NCBI GenBank assembly: GCA_964429015.1
Contig: CAYSAM010000030.1
Coordinates: 1 to 6,224 of the forward strand
Source: MFAQ01 sp964429015
GTDB lineage: Bacteria > Patescibacteriota > Microgenomatia > UBA1400 > MFAQ01
DNA: 6,224 nt
Direction: 5' to 3'
Part shown: piece by piece, positions 1 to 5,966 of the stretch
How the letters are laid out: each line of letters begins with the position of its first letter
Position numbering within the stretch: position 1 is the stretch's first letter
Program-made: the position numbers and the translations under genes
The notes under the pieces: model-generated
Database searches by the model: none
The model's input: only the letters and a program-made list of their open reading frames with translations
Told to the model about the DNA's origin: nothing

Positions 1-2
1 CG

Positions 3-1232
3 CAAATAATAAAAGAACCAAAAATTGTAGAGATAGTGAGAAAAATTTTGGAGCATGCTATCCGTTTGCGCGCTTCGGATATTCACATTGAACCTCAGGC
101 TGACATAACCAGAATTAGATATCGAATCGATGGTATTTTGGAGGAAAAATTGAGTTTGGATAAAGAGTATCATGCTGCACTTATATCGCGTATAAAAATT
201 TTGGGTGGTATGAAGATTGACGAAAAGAGAATACCACAGGATGGTAGGTTTAACTTTAGCTCTGAGTGGGGTGAGGTAGATTTGCGTATATCTTCGTTGC
301 CAACAGTAAACGGGGAGAAAATTGTTATGCGTCTTCTTAAAAAATCTGACAGGGTGCCTACTCTTTCGGAGCTTGGGGTAAGAGCAAAAGCATTGGCTAC
401 TTTGCAAGAAGCAATTAGAATTCCACACGGAATTATTTTGGCAACTGGTCCTACTGGTTCCGGTAAAACAACAACTTTATATTCACTGTTAACAATGATA
501 AATACGCCTAAAGTAAATATTGTAACTTTGGAAGACCCTGTTGAGTATCAGATGGTGGGGGTAAATCAGGTGCAAATAAACGCGGCAGCGGGATTGACTT
601 TTGCTTCCGGGTTGCGCTCTTTTTTGCGTCAGGATCCTAATATTATTATGGTAGGTGAAATTCGTGATGAAGAAACAACCCAGTTAGCTGTTCAGGCTTC
701 TTTGACTGGTCACTTGGTATTTTCGACTGTTCATACAAGTTCAGCTTCGGGTGCTTTACCTCGCTTGTTGGATATGGGCGCAGAACCATTTTTACTTTCA
801 TCATCTATGACGGCAGCTATTGGTCAGCGTGTTCTCCGTAAAATTTGTGATAATTGCAAGACAGCTTATGTCCCCGATCAAAAAGTTATTGAAGACATGA
901 AGGTGGTTTTGGGTGGTTTGTATGATGGTTGGATTAAGTCTGGTGGTGATAAGACTGATTTGGCAAGTAAAAACAATGCACCATTTATGTTATATAAAGG
1001 TAGTGGTTGTGAGAAATGTAACAATTCTGGCTTTTTGGGACGAACTGGTATTTATGAAGTGTTGAGAGTTACAGAAAAAATTGCCAAGTTAATCATGGAG
1101 CGGGCTGACGCAAATACCATAGAAAATTTGGCGATGAATGATGGCATGATTACAATGAAACAAGATGGTTATTTGAAAGGTTTGGAAGGAATAACCACTA
1201 TGGAGGAAGTTATTAGAGTTGCTCAAGTTTAA
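3..1232 (+). CDS. pilB: Type IV pilus extension ATPase PilB (GspE/PulE family), 5' end cut by the window edge
   Basis: Cytoplasmic hexameric ATPase that powers pilus polymerisation through the platform protein PilC. The frame is open from the first in-frame codon (nt 3). The residues before the GTG at 36 continue the conserved block leading into RASDIHIEP, so that GTG is internal and the gene is truncated on the left: 409 residues are visible, and the usual N-terminal (MshEN/T2SSE_N-type) domain is outside the window. Numbering from nt 3, I see Walker A GPTGSGKT at about 149-156, the Asp box TLEDPVEY at about 175-182, Walker B IIMVGEIRDEE at about 214-224 and the His box TGHLVFSTVHT at about 235-245. 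A four-cysteine zinc site (CDNC at about 282-285, CEKC at about 336-339) is typical of PilB/GspE and absent from PilT, which settles the paralog. The stop TAA overlaps the pilT ATG by one base. GspE of a type II secretion system is the alternative, but the adjacent pilT makes a pilus far more likely. Confidence 0.95.
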   Translation, partial: QIIKEPKIVEIVRKILEHAIRLRASDIHIEPQADITRIRYRIDGILEEKLSLDKEYHAALISRIKILGGMKIDEKRIPQDGRFNFSSEWGEVDLRISSLPTVNGEKIVMRLLKKSDRVPTLSELGVRAKALATLQEAIRIPHGIILATGPTGSGKTTTLYSLLTMINTPKVNIVTLEDPVEYQMVGVNQVQINAAAGLTFASGLRSFLRQDPNIIMVGEIRDEETTQLAVQASLTGHLVFSTVHTSSASGALPRLLDMGAEPFLLSSSMTAAIGQRVLRKICDNCKTAYVPDQKVIEDMKVVLGGLYDGWIKSGGDKTDLASKNNAPFMLYKGSGCEKCNNSGFLGRTGIYEVLRVTEKIAKLIMERADANTIENLAMNDGMITMKQDGYLKGLEGITTMEEVIRVAQV

Positions 1233-2299
1233 TGACAGATATTAATTTTCAGGATTTGGTAGGAGTAGCGGTAAAGATGGGAGCTTCTGATGTTCATTTG
1301 GTGGTTGGATCCCCTCCCCTGTTTAGAGTTCACGGAAAATTAGAGCCTTATATGCTTTCACCGATATTGACTCCAGAAAGAACTTTGGAACTTGTGACAG
1401 GGGTAATGAATCAATCACAAAAAGAAATATTCTTGAAAGATCTTGAGCTTGATTTTTCGGTAAAAGTTCCTGGCGTAGGTAGGTTTCGAGCGAACGCTTA
1501 CTTTCAAAAAGGGACGGCAGCAATTTCGCTACGTTTTATTCCTGACACCATATTGAGTATTGATGATATGCATTTGCCGGATATTTGCCATGCTTTTGGG
1601 AAACTTCGCCAGGGTTTTGTGCTGGTTACTGGTCCAACAGGAACTGGTAAATCGACGACTTTAGCGGCAATACTTAAAGAAATAAATGAAACCAGACAAG
1701 AACACATTGTAACCATTGAAGATCCAATTGAATTTGTACACGAAAATAAGAAGTCTTTCATATCGCAACGAGAACTTGGAGGAGACACAAAAAGTTGGGG
1801 AAATTCCTTGAGGTCTGTTTTGAGACAAGATCCAAATGTAGTTTTTATTGGGGAAATGCGCGATCCTGACACTATGCAGGCAGCGATGACGGTGGCAGAA
1901 ACTGGACACTTAGTATTTTCGACCATGCATACCAACTCTGCCTCGCAGTCTATTGAACGTATTGTGGATAGTTTTAAGACAGAGGAGCAACCACAGATAC
2001 TTTTGCAACTTTCTATGGTTTTGGAGGCGATTCTTTCACAGAGATTGATCCCTACCATCGATGGTAAAAGAGTACTGGCAACAGAGATTTTGATAGTTAC
2101 TCCGGCGGTAAGAAATAATATTCGAGAAAGCAAAACTTTTCAGATAGACAATGTAATTCAGACGAGCGGAAATCTGGGTATGAGGCTCTTGGAAAATAGC
2201 TTGGCTGAGCTTGTTAACAAAGGGGTTGTGGATAGAAATGTAGCAATGGAATACGCTATTCGTCCGAGCTTACTTAATAAATTGTTGGGAGGAAGATAA
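1232..2299 (+). CDS. pilT: Type IV pilus retraction ATPase PilT
   Basis: Cytoplasmic ATPase that drives pilus depolymerisation and retraction. At 355 residues it has the normal PilT length and is complete. Visible motifs are the N-terminal GASDVHLVVGSPP block (about 17-29), Walker A GPTGTGKST (134-142), Asp box TIEDPIEF (161-168), Walker B VVFIGEMRD (203-211) and His box TGHLVFSTMHT (224-234). The C-terminal AVRNNIRE (292-299) matches the AIRNLIRE motif of the retraction ATPases. There is no CxxC pair, unlike PilB. The ATG sits in a TAATG junction with pilB. The nearest purine-rich Shine-Dalgarno-like stretch (GGAGGAAG, 1202-1209) is 22 bases upstream, too far for ordinary use, so translation is probably coupled to pilB termination. 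The stop forms another TAATG with pilC. A PilU-type accessory ATPase is less likely given the intact motif and the gene order. Confidence 0.95.
   Translation: MTDINFQDLVGVAVKMGASDVHLVVGSPPLFRVHGKLEPYMLSPILTPERTLELVTGVMNQSQKEIFLKDLELDFSVKVPGVGRFRANAYFQKGTAAISLRFIPDTILSIDDMHLPDICHAFGKLRQGFVLVTGPTGTGKSTTLAAILKEINETRQEHIVTIEDPIEFVHENKKSFISQRELGGDTKSWGNSLRSVLRQDPNVVFIGEMRDPDTMQAAMTVAETGHLVFSTMHTNSASQSIERIVDSFKTEEQPQILLQLSMVLEAILSQRLIPTIDGKRVLATEILIVTPAVRNNIRESKTFQIDNVIQTSGNLGMRLLENSLAELVNKGVVDRNVAMEYAIRPSLLNKLLGGR
2287..2295 (+). promoter_or_regulatory. Ribosome binding site of pilC
   Basis: GGGAGGAAG lies inside the last codons of pilT, with six bases between the GGAGG core and the ATG at 2299. 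It is the strongest and best-spaced Shine-Dalgarno sequence in the window and fixes the pilC start. It contrasts with pilT and the pilins, which have no well-placed site. Confidence 0.8.
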
Positions 2300-3501
2300 T
2301 GAAAACTTTTCAATACAAAGTGAGAGATAAAAATGGGGTAGTGTCTGCAGGAGTACTTGATGCCACAGACGAAAGACAAGCGGTAATTACTTTAAAAGGG
2401 AAAGGCTATTTTGTTACTTTTTTGGCCGAGTATGATCCTATTAGTTTGAGAAGTTTGTTGGGTGGTGCAGCAAAACCCAGTAATGAAGATATAACCAATT
2501 TTACGCGTCAATTCTCTACAATGATTGGTTCTGGTTTGCCGCTTGCTGAAGCGTTGAGAATTTTAAAGAATCAATCGAAAAATTTAATGAAGGCTGTAGT
2601 TGAAAAAATTTTGACTGAGGTGGAGGGAGGAACTTCTTTGGCAGAAGCAATGGAGTCTTCAGCTGGAGGATTTTCACCTGTTTATATTGCTATGGTGCGC
2701 GCTGGAGAGTCGGCAGGTGTTTTGGACAGAGTTATGGGAAAGTTGGCTGAGTCAATGGAGAAGCAGCGCGAGTTTCGTTCAAAAACGAAAGGGGCAATGG
2801 TCTACCCCGTAATTATTATGGTGGCAATGGTGGTTATTGCCTCGATTATGATGGTTTTTGTTGTTCCCAAGTTGACAGCTATGTACAAAGATTTTGGAGC
2901 AGAGCTACCAGGTCCAACTAAAGTATTAATGGCAGTAAGTGCTTTTGCAGTTAAGTTTTGGTATTTAGTATTAATTAGTGTTTCTGCTTTTGTAGTATTT
3001 TTTAGGAAGTGGTCTAAAACAGAGGTTGGCGCTTTGGTGGTAGAGCAAATTATTTTTAAGATTCCAATTTGGGGAAACCTAAAAAAAGATATTGTTTTGA
3101 CGGAGTTTTCGCGAACAGTTAGTGTTTTGCTTGGAGCAGGTATTCCCATACTGGATGCTTTGCAGATTGTGGCGGGAACTTTGGGAAGTATTGTTTTTGG
3201 TTCTCAAGTAAAACAAGCGGCAGTATTTGTAGAAAAAGGAGTAAGCTTGTCCGAATCGGTTTCGCGACTTGACGTTTTTCCTCAGATTATTTCGCAGATG
3301 ATTGCTGTCGGTGAAGAAACAGGAAAGTTAGATGAAATTTTGGCAAAATTGTCGACTTATTATGAATCGGAAAGTGAGGTAAAGATAAAAGCACTGACAA
3401 CGGCAATTGAGCCATTGATTATGATAATTATGGGTATTGGTGTTGGTTTCTTGGTGATTGCAGTGATTATGCCGATATATAACTTGACAAGTCAGTTTTA
3501 A
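2299..3501 (+). CDS. pilC: Type IV pilus inner-membrane platform protein PilC (GspF/PulF family)
   Basis: Polytopic inner-membrane protein that couples PilB and PilT to pilin insertion or extraction at the base of the pilus. At 400 residues it has the usual family length. The N-terminus (MKTFQYKVRD, then DATDERQAVITLKGKGYFV) is the classic PilC opening. Two T2SSF repeats follow, at about 68-190 (FTRQFSTMIGSGLPLAEAL...) and about 270-391 (FSRTVSVLLGAGIPILDAL...). Each carries the glycine/glutamate signature, AMVRAGESAG in the first and MIAVGEETGKLDE in the second. Likely membrane segments lie at about 168-190, 218-235 and 371-393. It starts in a TAATG junction with pilT and has the best ribosome site of the window just upstream. 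The TTGACA within its last codons may double as a promoter element for the next gene. Confidence 0.95.
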   Translation: MKTFQYKVRDKNGVVSAGVLDATDERQAVITLKGKGYFVTFLAEYDPISLRSLLGGAAKPSNEDITNFTRQFSTMIGSGLPLAEALRILKNQSKNLMKAVVEKILTEVEGGTSLAEAMESSAGGFSPVYIAMVRAGESAGVLDRVMGKLAESMEKQREFRSKTKGAMVYPVIIMVAMVVIASIMMVFVVPKLTAMYKDFGAELPGPTKVLMAVSAFAVKFWYLVLISVSAFVVFFRKWSKTEVGALVVEQIIFKIPIWGNLKKDIVLTEFSRTVSVLLGAGIPILDALQIVAGTLGSIVFGSQVKQAAVFVEKGVSLSESVSRLDVFPQIISQMIAVGEETGKLDEILAKLSTYYESESEVKIKALTTAIEPLIMIIMGIGVGFLVIAVIMPIYNLTSQF

Positions 3502-3512
3502 TCAGTCATATT
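3484..3512 (+). promoter_or_regulatory. Possible internal promoter for prepilin 1 giving a leaderless transcript
   Basis: A perfect -35 hexamer TTGACA (3484-3489) is followed after 17 bases by CATATT (3507-3512, 4 of 6 to TATAAT). Transcription would begin 6-7 bases further on, at or one base before the ATG at 3519. The prepilin 1 start has no Shine-Dalgarno sequence in its AT-rich upstream stretch, which fits leaderless initiation. Against it, the -35 lies in the pilC coding sequence (Leu-Thr codons), the -10 is weak, and read-through from pilC could suffice. Confidence 0.35.
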
Positions 3513-3518
3513 TTATTT

Positions 3519-4091
3519 ATGAAAAGAAACGCTGGATTTACACTAATGGAGCTTTTAATTGTGATTGGTGTTTTGGGTATTTTGGCAGCTGGGCTCTTGG
3601 CAGCTATTGACCCTTTTGAACAGCTTAAAAAAGCTCGTGATAGCAACTATCGAAGTGGTGCAATTGAGCTTTTATCTTCAGTTCAGAGATATTATGCTAA
3701 CCACGGTTATTTTCCATGGAGAAATAGTGGTGTAGTTGGTGCTGGAACATGTACTACAGACAATGCAACCACACTAGCTTCCGACACAACGGTTTCATCC
3801 TCATCTGCTGTTGTTGTTCAGGTTGGTGCAAATCAGGCGGCTGAGTTTACACCTTGTGTTCAAGACTTAATTGACGACGGTGAACTAAAGCAAACTTTTT
3901 CTCAAGGCTTAAATACTACTCTTTATATTAGTTCTTGGTCTAAGACAAGTGCTAGGGTTTGTTTTTCCCCAGAAAGTAAAAGTGCTAGAAGTGATGGTCA
4001 GACTTCTCTACACCTAGATGGTACCTTGGTAGTACCGGGTTGCTCGGTCACCCAGCGAGATGCGGGAGAGTGTCTACAGTGCTTCCAGTAA
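3519..4091 (+). CDS. Type IV prepilin 1 (pilin-like protein with class III signal peptide)
   Basis: Filament subunit or pseudopilin-like minor pilin, matured by PilD. The leader MKRNAG is cut before Phe7 (G|FTLMELLIVIGVLG), with Glu at +5 and a hydrophobic helix to about residue 30. The region after it (DPFEQLKKARDSNYRSGAIELLSSVQRYYANHGYFP) is the amphipathic helix and YFP turn common to small divergent pilins. A Ser/Thr/Val/Ala-rich stretch at about 77-110 looks like a flexible or surface region. There are six cysteines (78, 113, 148, 175, 185, 188), three of them in the last 16 residues, suggesting disulfides in the exported head; the pairing is unknown. It is 190 residues long, the largest complete pilin here, and lies between pilC and pilD. 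Major or minor status cannot be decided from sequence. The ATG is fixed by the leader, and no Shine-Dalgarno is present. Confidence 0.88.
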   Translation: MKRNAGFTLMELLIVIGVLGILAAGLLAAIDPFEQLKKARDSNYRSGAIELLSSVQRYYANHGYFPWRNSGVVGAGTCTTDNATTLASDTTVSSSSAVVVQVGANQAAEFTPCVQDLIDDGELKQTFSQGLNTTLYISSWSKTSARVCFSPESKSARSDGQTSLHLDGTLVVPGCSVTQRDAGECLQCFQ

Positions 4092-4101
4092 GAGCTTGCC
4101 T

Positions 4102-4109
4102 AAGGTGAT
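4102..4109 (+). promoter_or_regulatory. Shine-Dalgarno-like site upstream of pilD
   Basis: AAGGTGAT matches the GGTGAT part of the sequence complementary to the 16S rRNA 3' end. It leaves 11 bases to the ATG at 4121 but only 5 to the in-frame TTG at 4115, which helps choose the ATG. It overlaps by one base the -10-like hexamer that follows. If that hexamer acts as a promoter, this site would lie upstream of the transcript and be used only on read-through mRNA. Confidence 0.5.
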
Positions 4110-4114
4110 ATGAT
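4109..4114 (+). promoter_or_regulatory. Possible -10 element placed for a leaderless pilD transcript
   Basis: TATGAT is 5 of 6 to TATAAT and ends six bases before the pilD ATG (4121), the same distance as the -10-like hexamer before prepilin 1. No convincing -35 lies at 16-18 bases upstream, so this is a weak call on its own. Confidence 0.25.
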
Positions 4115-4120
4115 TTGTCT

Positions 4121-4936
4121 ATGACATTTCTTATCATCTTTTTGTTTGTGATGGGTGCGATTTGGGGGAGTTTTTTGAATGTTGTGATTTTGAGAAGTGC
4201 TAAAGGAAAATCCTTTATTGCGGGAAGATCAATGTGTCCAAAGTGTAAACATCAGTTGGCATGGATTGATAATATTCCTTTGCTCTCTTTTTTATATTTG
4301 AGAGGTAGGTGTGCTTATTGCAACAAGAAAATATCTTTACTTTACCCAGTTGTAGAATTTTTGACGGGCTTGTTTTTTGTTTGGTGGTTTTTAGTGGGTT
4401 TTGGTTTTTTTCAATTAGTTGGTAGTCCGTGGCGCTTAGTTCAACCAATTTACTGGTTGGTAGTTGGTTTGATTTTTATAGTAATATTTTTGATTGATTT
4501 ACTTTATATGATTATCCCTTTTTGGCTAAACATGTCGCTTTTATCGGTTGTTTTATTTTATAAAACAGTCCTTTATAGTTTTGGGTTGTTGCGTGGAATT
4601 GATTTTGTTTTTTCTTTGGCACTTGGATTGGGTCTTTCCTTTGCCCTATTTCTTATAAGTAAGTTGGCTTTGCTGTGGAAAGGTAAAGAAGGTTTTGGTT
4701 TGGGTGACATATTTTTGGTCCCCTCTTTGGGTTTAATTTTGGGTTGGCCCAAGATTGTGCCTGGAATCTTTCTATCTTTTGTCAGTGGGTCAATAATTGG
4801 GATTTTTTTGCTGGTGTGGGGTAAGAAAAAAAGATTGGACTACCTACCCTTTGGCCCATTTTTGATTTTGGGAACATTTTTAGGCTTGCTTTATGGTGAC
4901 TCCCTATGGAGTTACTACATAAGTTTTTTTGTTTGA
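4121..4936 (+). CDS. pilD: Prepilin leader peptidase / N-methyltransferase PilD
   Basis: Polytopic inner-membrane aspartic protease that removes the leaders of the four prepilins encoded around it and N-methylates the new N-terminus. From the ATG at 4121 it has 271 residues. The N-terminal segment WGSFLNVVILR and the cytoplasmic Cys-rich methylase domain (CPKC 39-42, CAYC 65-68, IDNIPLLSFLYLRGRC between) match PilD. The catalytic aspartates are Asp126 in LIDLLYMIIP and Asp196 in the GxGD motif FGLGD. A PFGPFLILG motif lies at about 244-252. The rest is strongly hydrophobic, consistent with about seven or eight membrane helices. An in-frame TTG at 4115 would add two residues, but the ATG with AAGGTGAT 11 bases upstream is preferred. 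It lies 29 bases after prepilin 1. Both enzymatic halves appear intact. It is unusual only in being embedded among the pilins rather than directly after pilC. Confidence 0.95.
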   Translation: MTFLIIFLFVMGAIWGSFLNVVILRSAKGKSFIAGRSMCPKCKHQLAWIDNIPLLSFLYLRGRCAYCNKKISLLYPVVEFLTGLFFVWWFLVGFGFFQLVGSPWRLVQPIYWLVVGLIFIVIFLIDLLYMIIPFWLNMSLLSVVLFYKTVLYSFGLLRGIDFVFSLALGLGLSFALFLISKLALLWKGKEGFGLGDIFLVPSLGLILGWPKIVPGIFLSFVSGSIIGIFLLVWGKKKRLDYLPFGPFLILGTFLGLLYGDSLWSYYISFFV

Positions 4937-4961
4937 CTTTTGAGGTGAGCTAAGACAAAAT
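4933..4961 (+). promoter_or_regulatory. Possible promoter for prepilin 2
   Basis: TTGACT (4933-4938, 5 of 6 to TTGACA) and CAAAAT (4956-4961, 4 of 6) are separated by 17 bases. Transcription would start around 4967-4968, two or three bases before the ATG at 4970, giving a nearly leaderless mRNA. The GAGGTGA at 4942-4948 lies 21 bases before that ATG, too far to serve it well. The -35 overlaps the pilD stop. The -10 is weak, so this is a candidate only. Confidence 0.3.
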
Positions 4962-4969
4962 GACTATGG

Positions 4970-5494
4970 ATGAACAGGAATGCATTTACAATGATTGAGC
5001 TTTTGATTGTGGTGGCTTTGATTATGATTTTGTCAGCAGTTGGTCTTGGAGCATACAATATTTCAACAACCAGATCTTATGATACCCAAAGAAAAAGTGA
5101 TTTAAATCAGATATCCAAAGCTCTGGAATCCTTTAATGGAGATGTGGGGCGCTATCCCCTTTCTGGATCACAAGGAGAAATTTTGTGTTATCAAAAAGAT
5201 GCTGGAGTAATTACAAATCCAAGCTGTGCTGGAACAAAGCTAACAACAAGAATTGATGGTGTAGTAACAAGTTACATTGATATTCCGGCTGATAGTGATG
5301 AATCAAACAAATACTTATATGAGTCTGATGGTTTAACCTTTGGGCTGTATACAGCAATCCATAACACAAGTGACAAGGATTTGTTGATGGATGTTGATGG
5401 AAATCCACTTGCTGATCCTTATGGAAAAACTTGTGGCTCTGATAAATGTAATTATAAAATTACTGAAGTAGGTTTATCGAAAACAAATGAATAA
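4970..5494 (+). CDS. Type IV prepilin 2, leader with Ala at -1
   Basis: Small pilin or minor pilin of 174 residues. The leader MNRNA is followed directly by FTMIELLIVVALIMIL, so the predicted cut is Ala5|Phe6, with Glu at +5. Relative to prepilin 1 (MKRNAG|F) the -1 glycine codon is simply missing. The helix continues as STTRSYDTQRKSDLNQISKALESFNGDVGRYP, closely parallel to prepilin 3. The head has four cysteines (73, 86, 155, 160) and an acidic DVDGNPLAD segment at 141-149 that might bind a cation; this is speculative. The start is fixed because an in-frame stop lies at 4961-4963. Out-of-frame ATGs at 4960 and 4966 sit closer to the GAGGTGA upstream. Its 3' end overlaps prepilin 3 by eight bases. 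Confidence 0.87.
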   Translation: MNRNAFTMIELLIVVALIMILSAVGLGAYNISTTRSYDTQRKSDLNQISKALESFNGDVGRYPLSGSQGEILCYQKDAGVITNPSCAGTKLTTRIDGVVTSYIDIPADSDESNKYLYESDGLTFGLYTAIHNTSDKDLLMDVDGNPLADPYGKTCGSDKCNYKITEVGLSKTNE

Positions 5495-5966
5495 AATAGA
5501 AAAAAGACATAGTGGTTTTACGTTGATTGAGTTGTTGGTTGCTATGGGAATTGTAGCTGTTTTGACGGGAATGGCGGCGTTTAATTTTAATCAATCTAGA
5601 GTGAGAGCAAGAGATATTCAGAGAAAGAACGACTTGTCCCAATTACAAAAAGCGATGGAGCTTTATAAAAATGATAATAACAGTAATTACCCAGATGCGG
5701 ATGGATTTCAGACTACCTTATTGTCCGCAGGATACACCAAGGTGCAATTTAACGATCCAAAAAATGGGGAGTGGACAGCATATGAGTATCGTCCCTCTTC
5801 GGACTTTAAAACTTATTATTTGATGACTTGTTTGGAAAATGTCAGCGATAGTACAAAGACTACTGATACGGCTATCTGCGGACTGTTTAAAAGCTCTGCG
5901 GATTGTACCTGTGGTGCAACAATAGCAGATAATACTGGAGTTATGTATACTTTATCTCAGCCATGA
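5487..5966 (+). CDS. Type IV prepilin 3
   Basis: Small pilin or pseudopilin-like protein of 159 residues. The leader MNKIEKRHSG (10 residues, net basic) is cut at Gly10|Phe11 before FTLIELLVAMGIVAVLTGM, with Glu at +5. The helix extension NQSRVRARDIQRKNDLSQLQKAMELYKNDNNSNYP is the clearest match to prepilin 2, so the two are probably duplicates whose heads have diverged. Four cysteines (115, 131, 140, 142) lie in the last 45 residues, including a CTC pair. The ATG lies inside the end of prepilin 2 (eight-base overlap), with only a weak GAAGTAGGT about 13 bases upstream, so translation is probably coupled. The TGA stop overlaps the next ATG (ATGA). Confidence 0.88.
   Translation: MNKIEKRHSGFTLIELLVAMGIVAVLTGMAAFNFNQSRVRARDIQRKNDLSQLQKAMELYKNDNNSNYPDADGFQTTLLSAGYTKVQFNDPKNGEWTAYEYRPSSDFKTYYLMTCLENVSDSTKTTDTAICGLFKSSADCTCGATIADNTGVMYTLSQP

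Noticed and set aside
36..38. GTG as the start of pilB
   Set aside because: The frame is open to the window edge, and the residues before it continue the conserved sequence preceding RASDIHIEP. The N-terminal domain is missing only because the window begins inside the gene.
1504..2133. 209-codon open frame on the minus strand
   Set aside because: It lies wholly inside pilT, has no recognisable domain, and is explained as the antisense shadow of a strongly supported gene. The other minus-strand frames are shadows too.
4020..4059. Short inverted repeats (GGTAC/GTACC and CTCG/CGAG) near the end of prepilin 1 as an attenuator before pilD
   Set aside because: The stems are only 4-5 bp with long loops, lie in coding sequence, and have no T-tract after them.
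4115..4117. TTG as the pilD start
   Set aside because: It adds only two residues and lies 5 bases from the AAGGTGAT site, whereas the ATG at 4121 has a more usual distance and codon.
5390..5416. DVDGNPLAD in prepilin 2 as an EF-hand or dockerin-type calcium loop
   Set aside because: The spacing does not fit the DxDxDG...E pattern. It is just an acidic turn, although cation binding cannot be excluded.
5431..5460. TTGTGG / TATAAA pair upstream of prepilin 3 as a promoter
   Set aside because: The -35 matches only 3 of 6 and both boxes lie in AT-rich coding sequence of prepilin 2. The eight-base overlap already explains expression by coupling.
4934..5966. TGA recoded as glycine, as in some CPR lineages
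   Set aside because: TGA ends pilD and prepilin 3 at sensible family lengths, with the next gene starting at once, and no in-frame TGA occurs within the conserved parts of any gene here.
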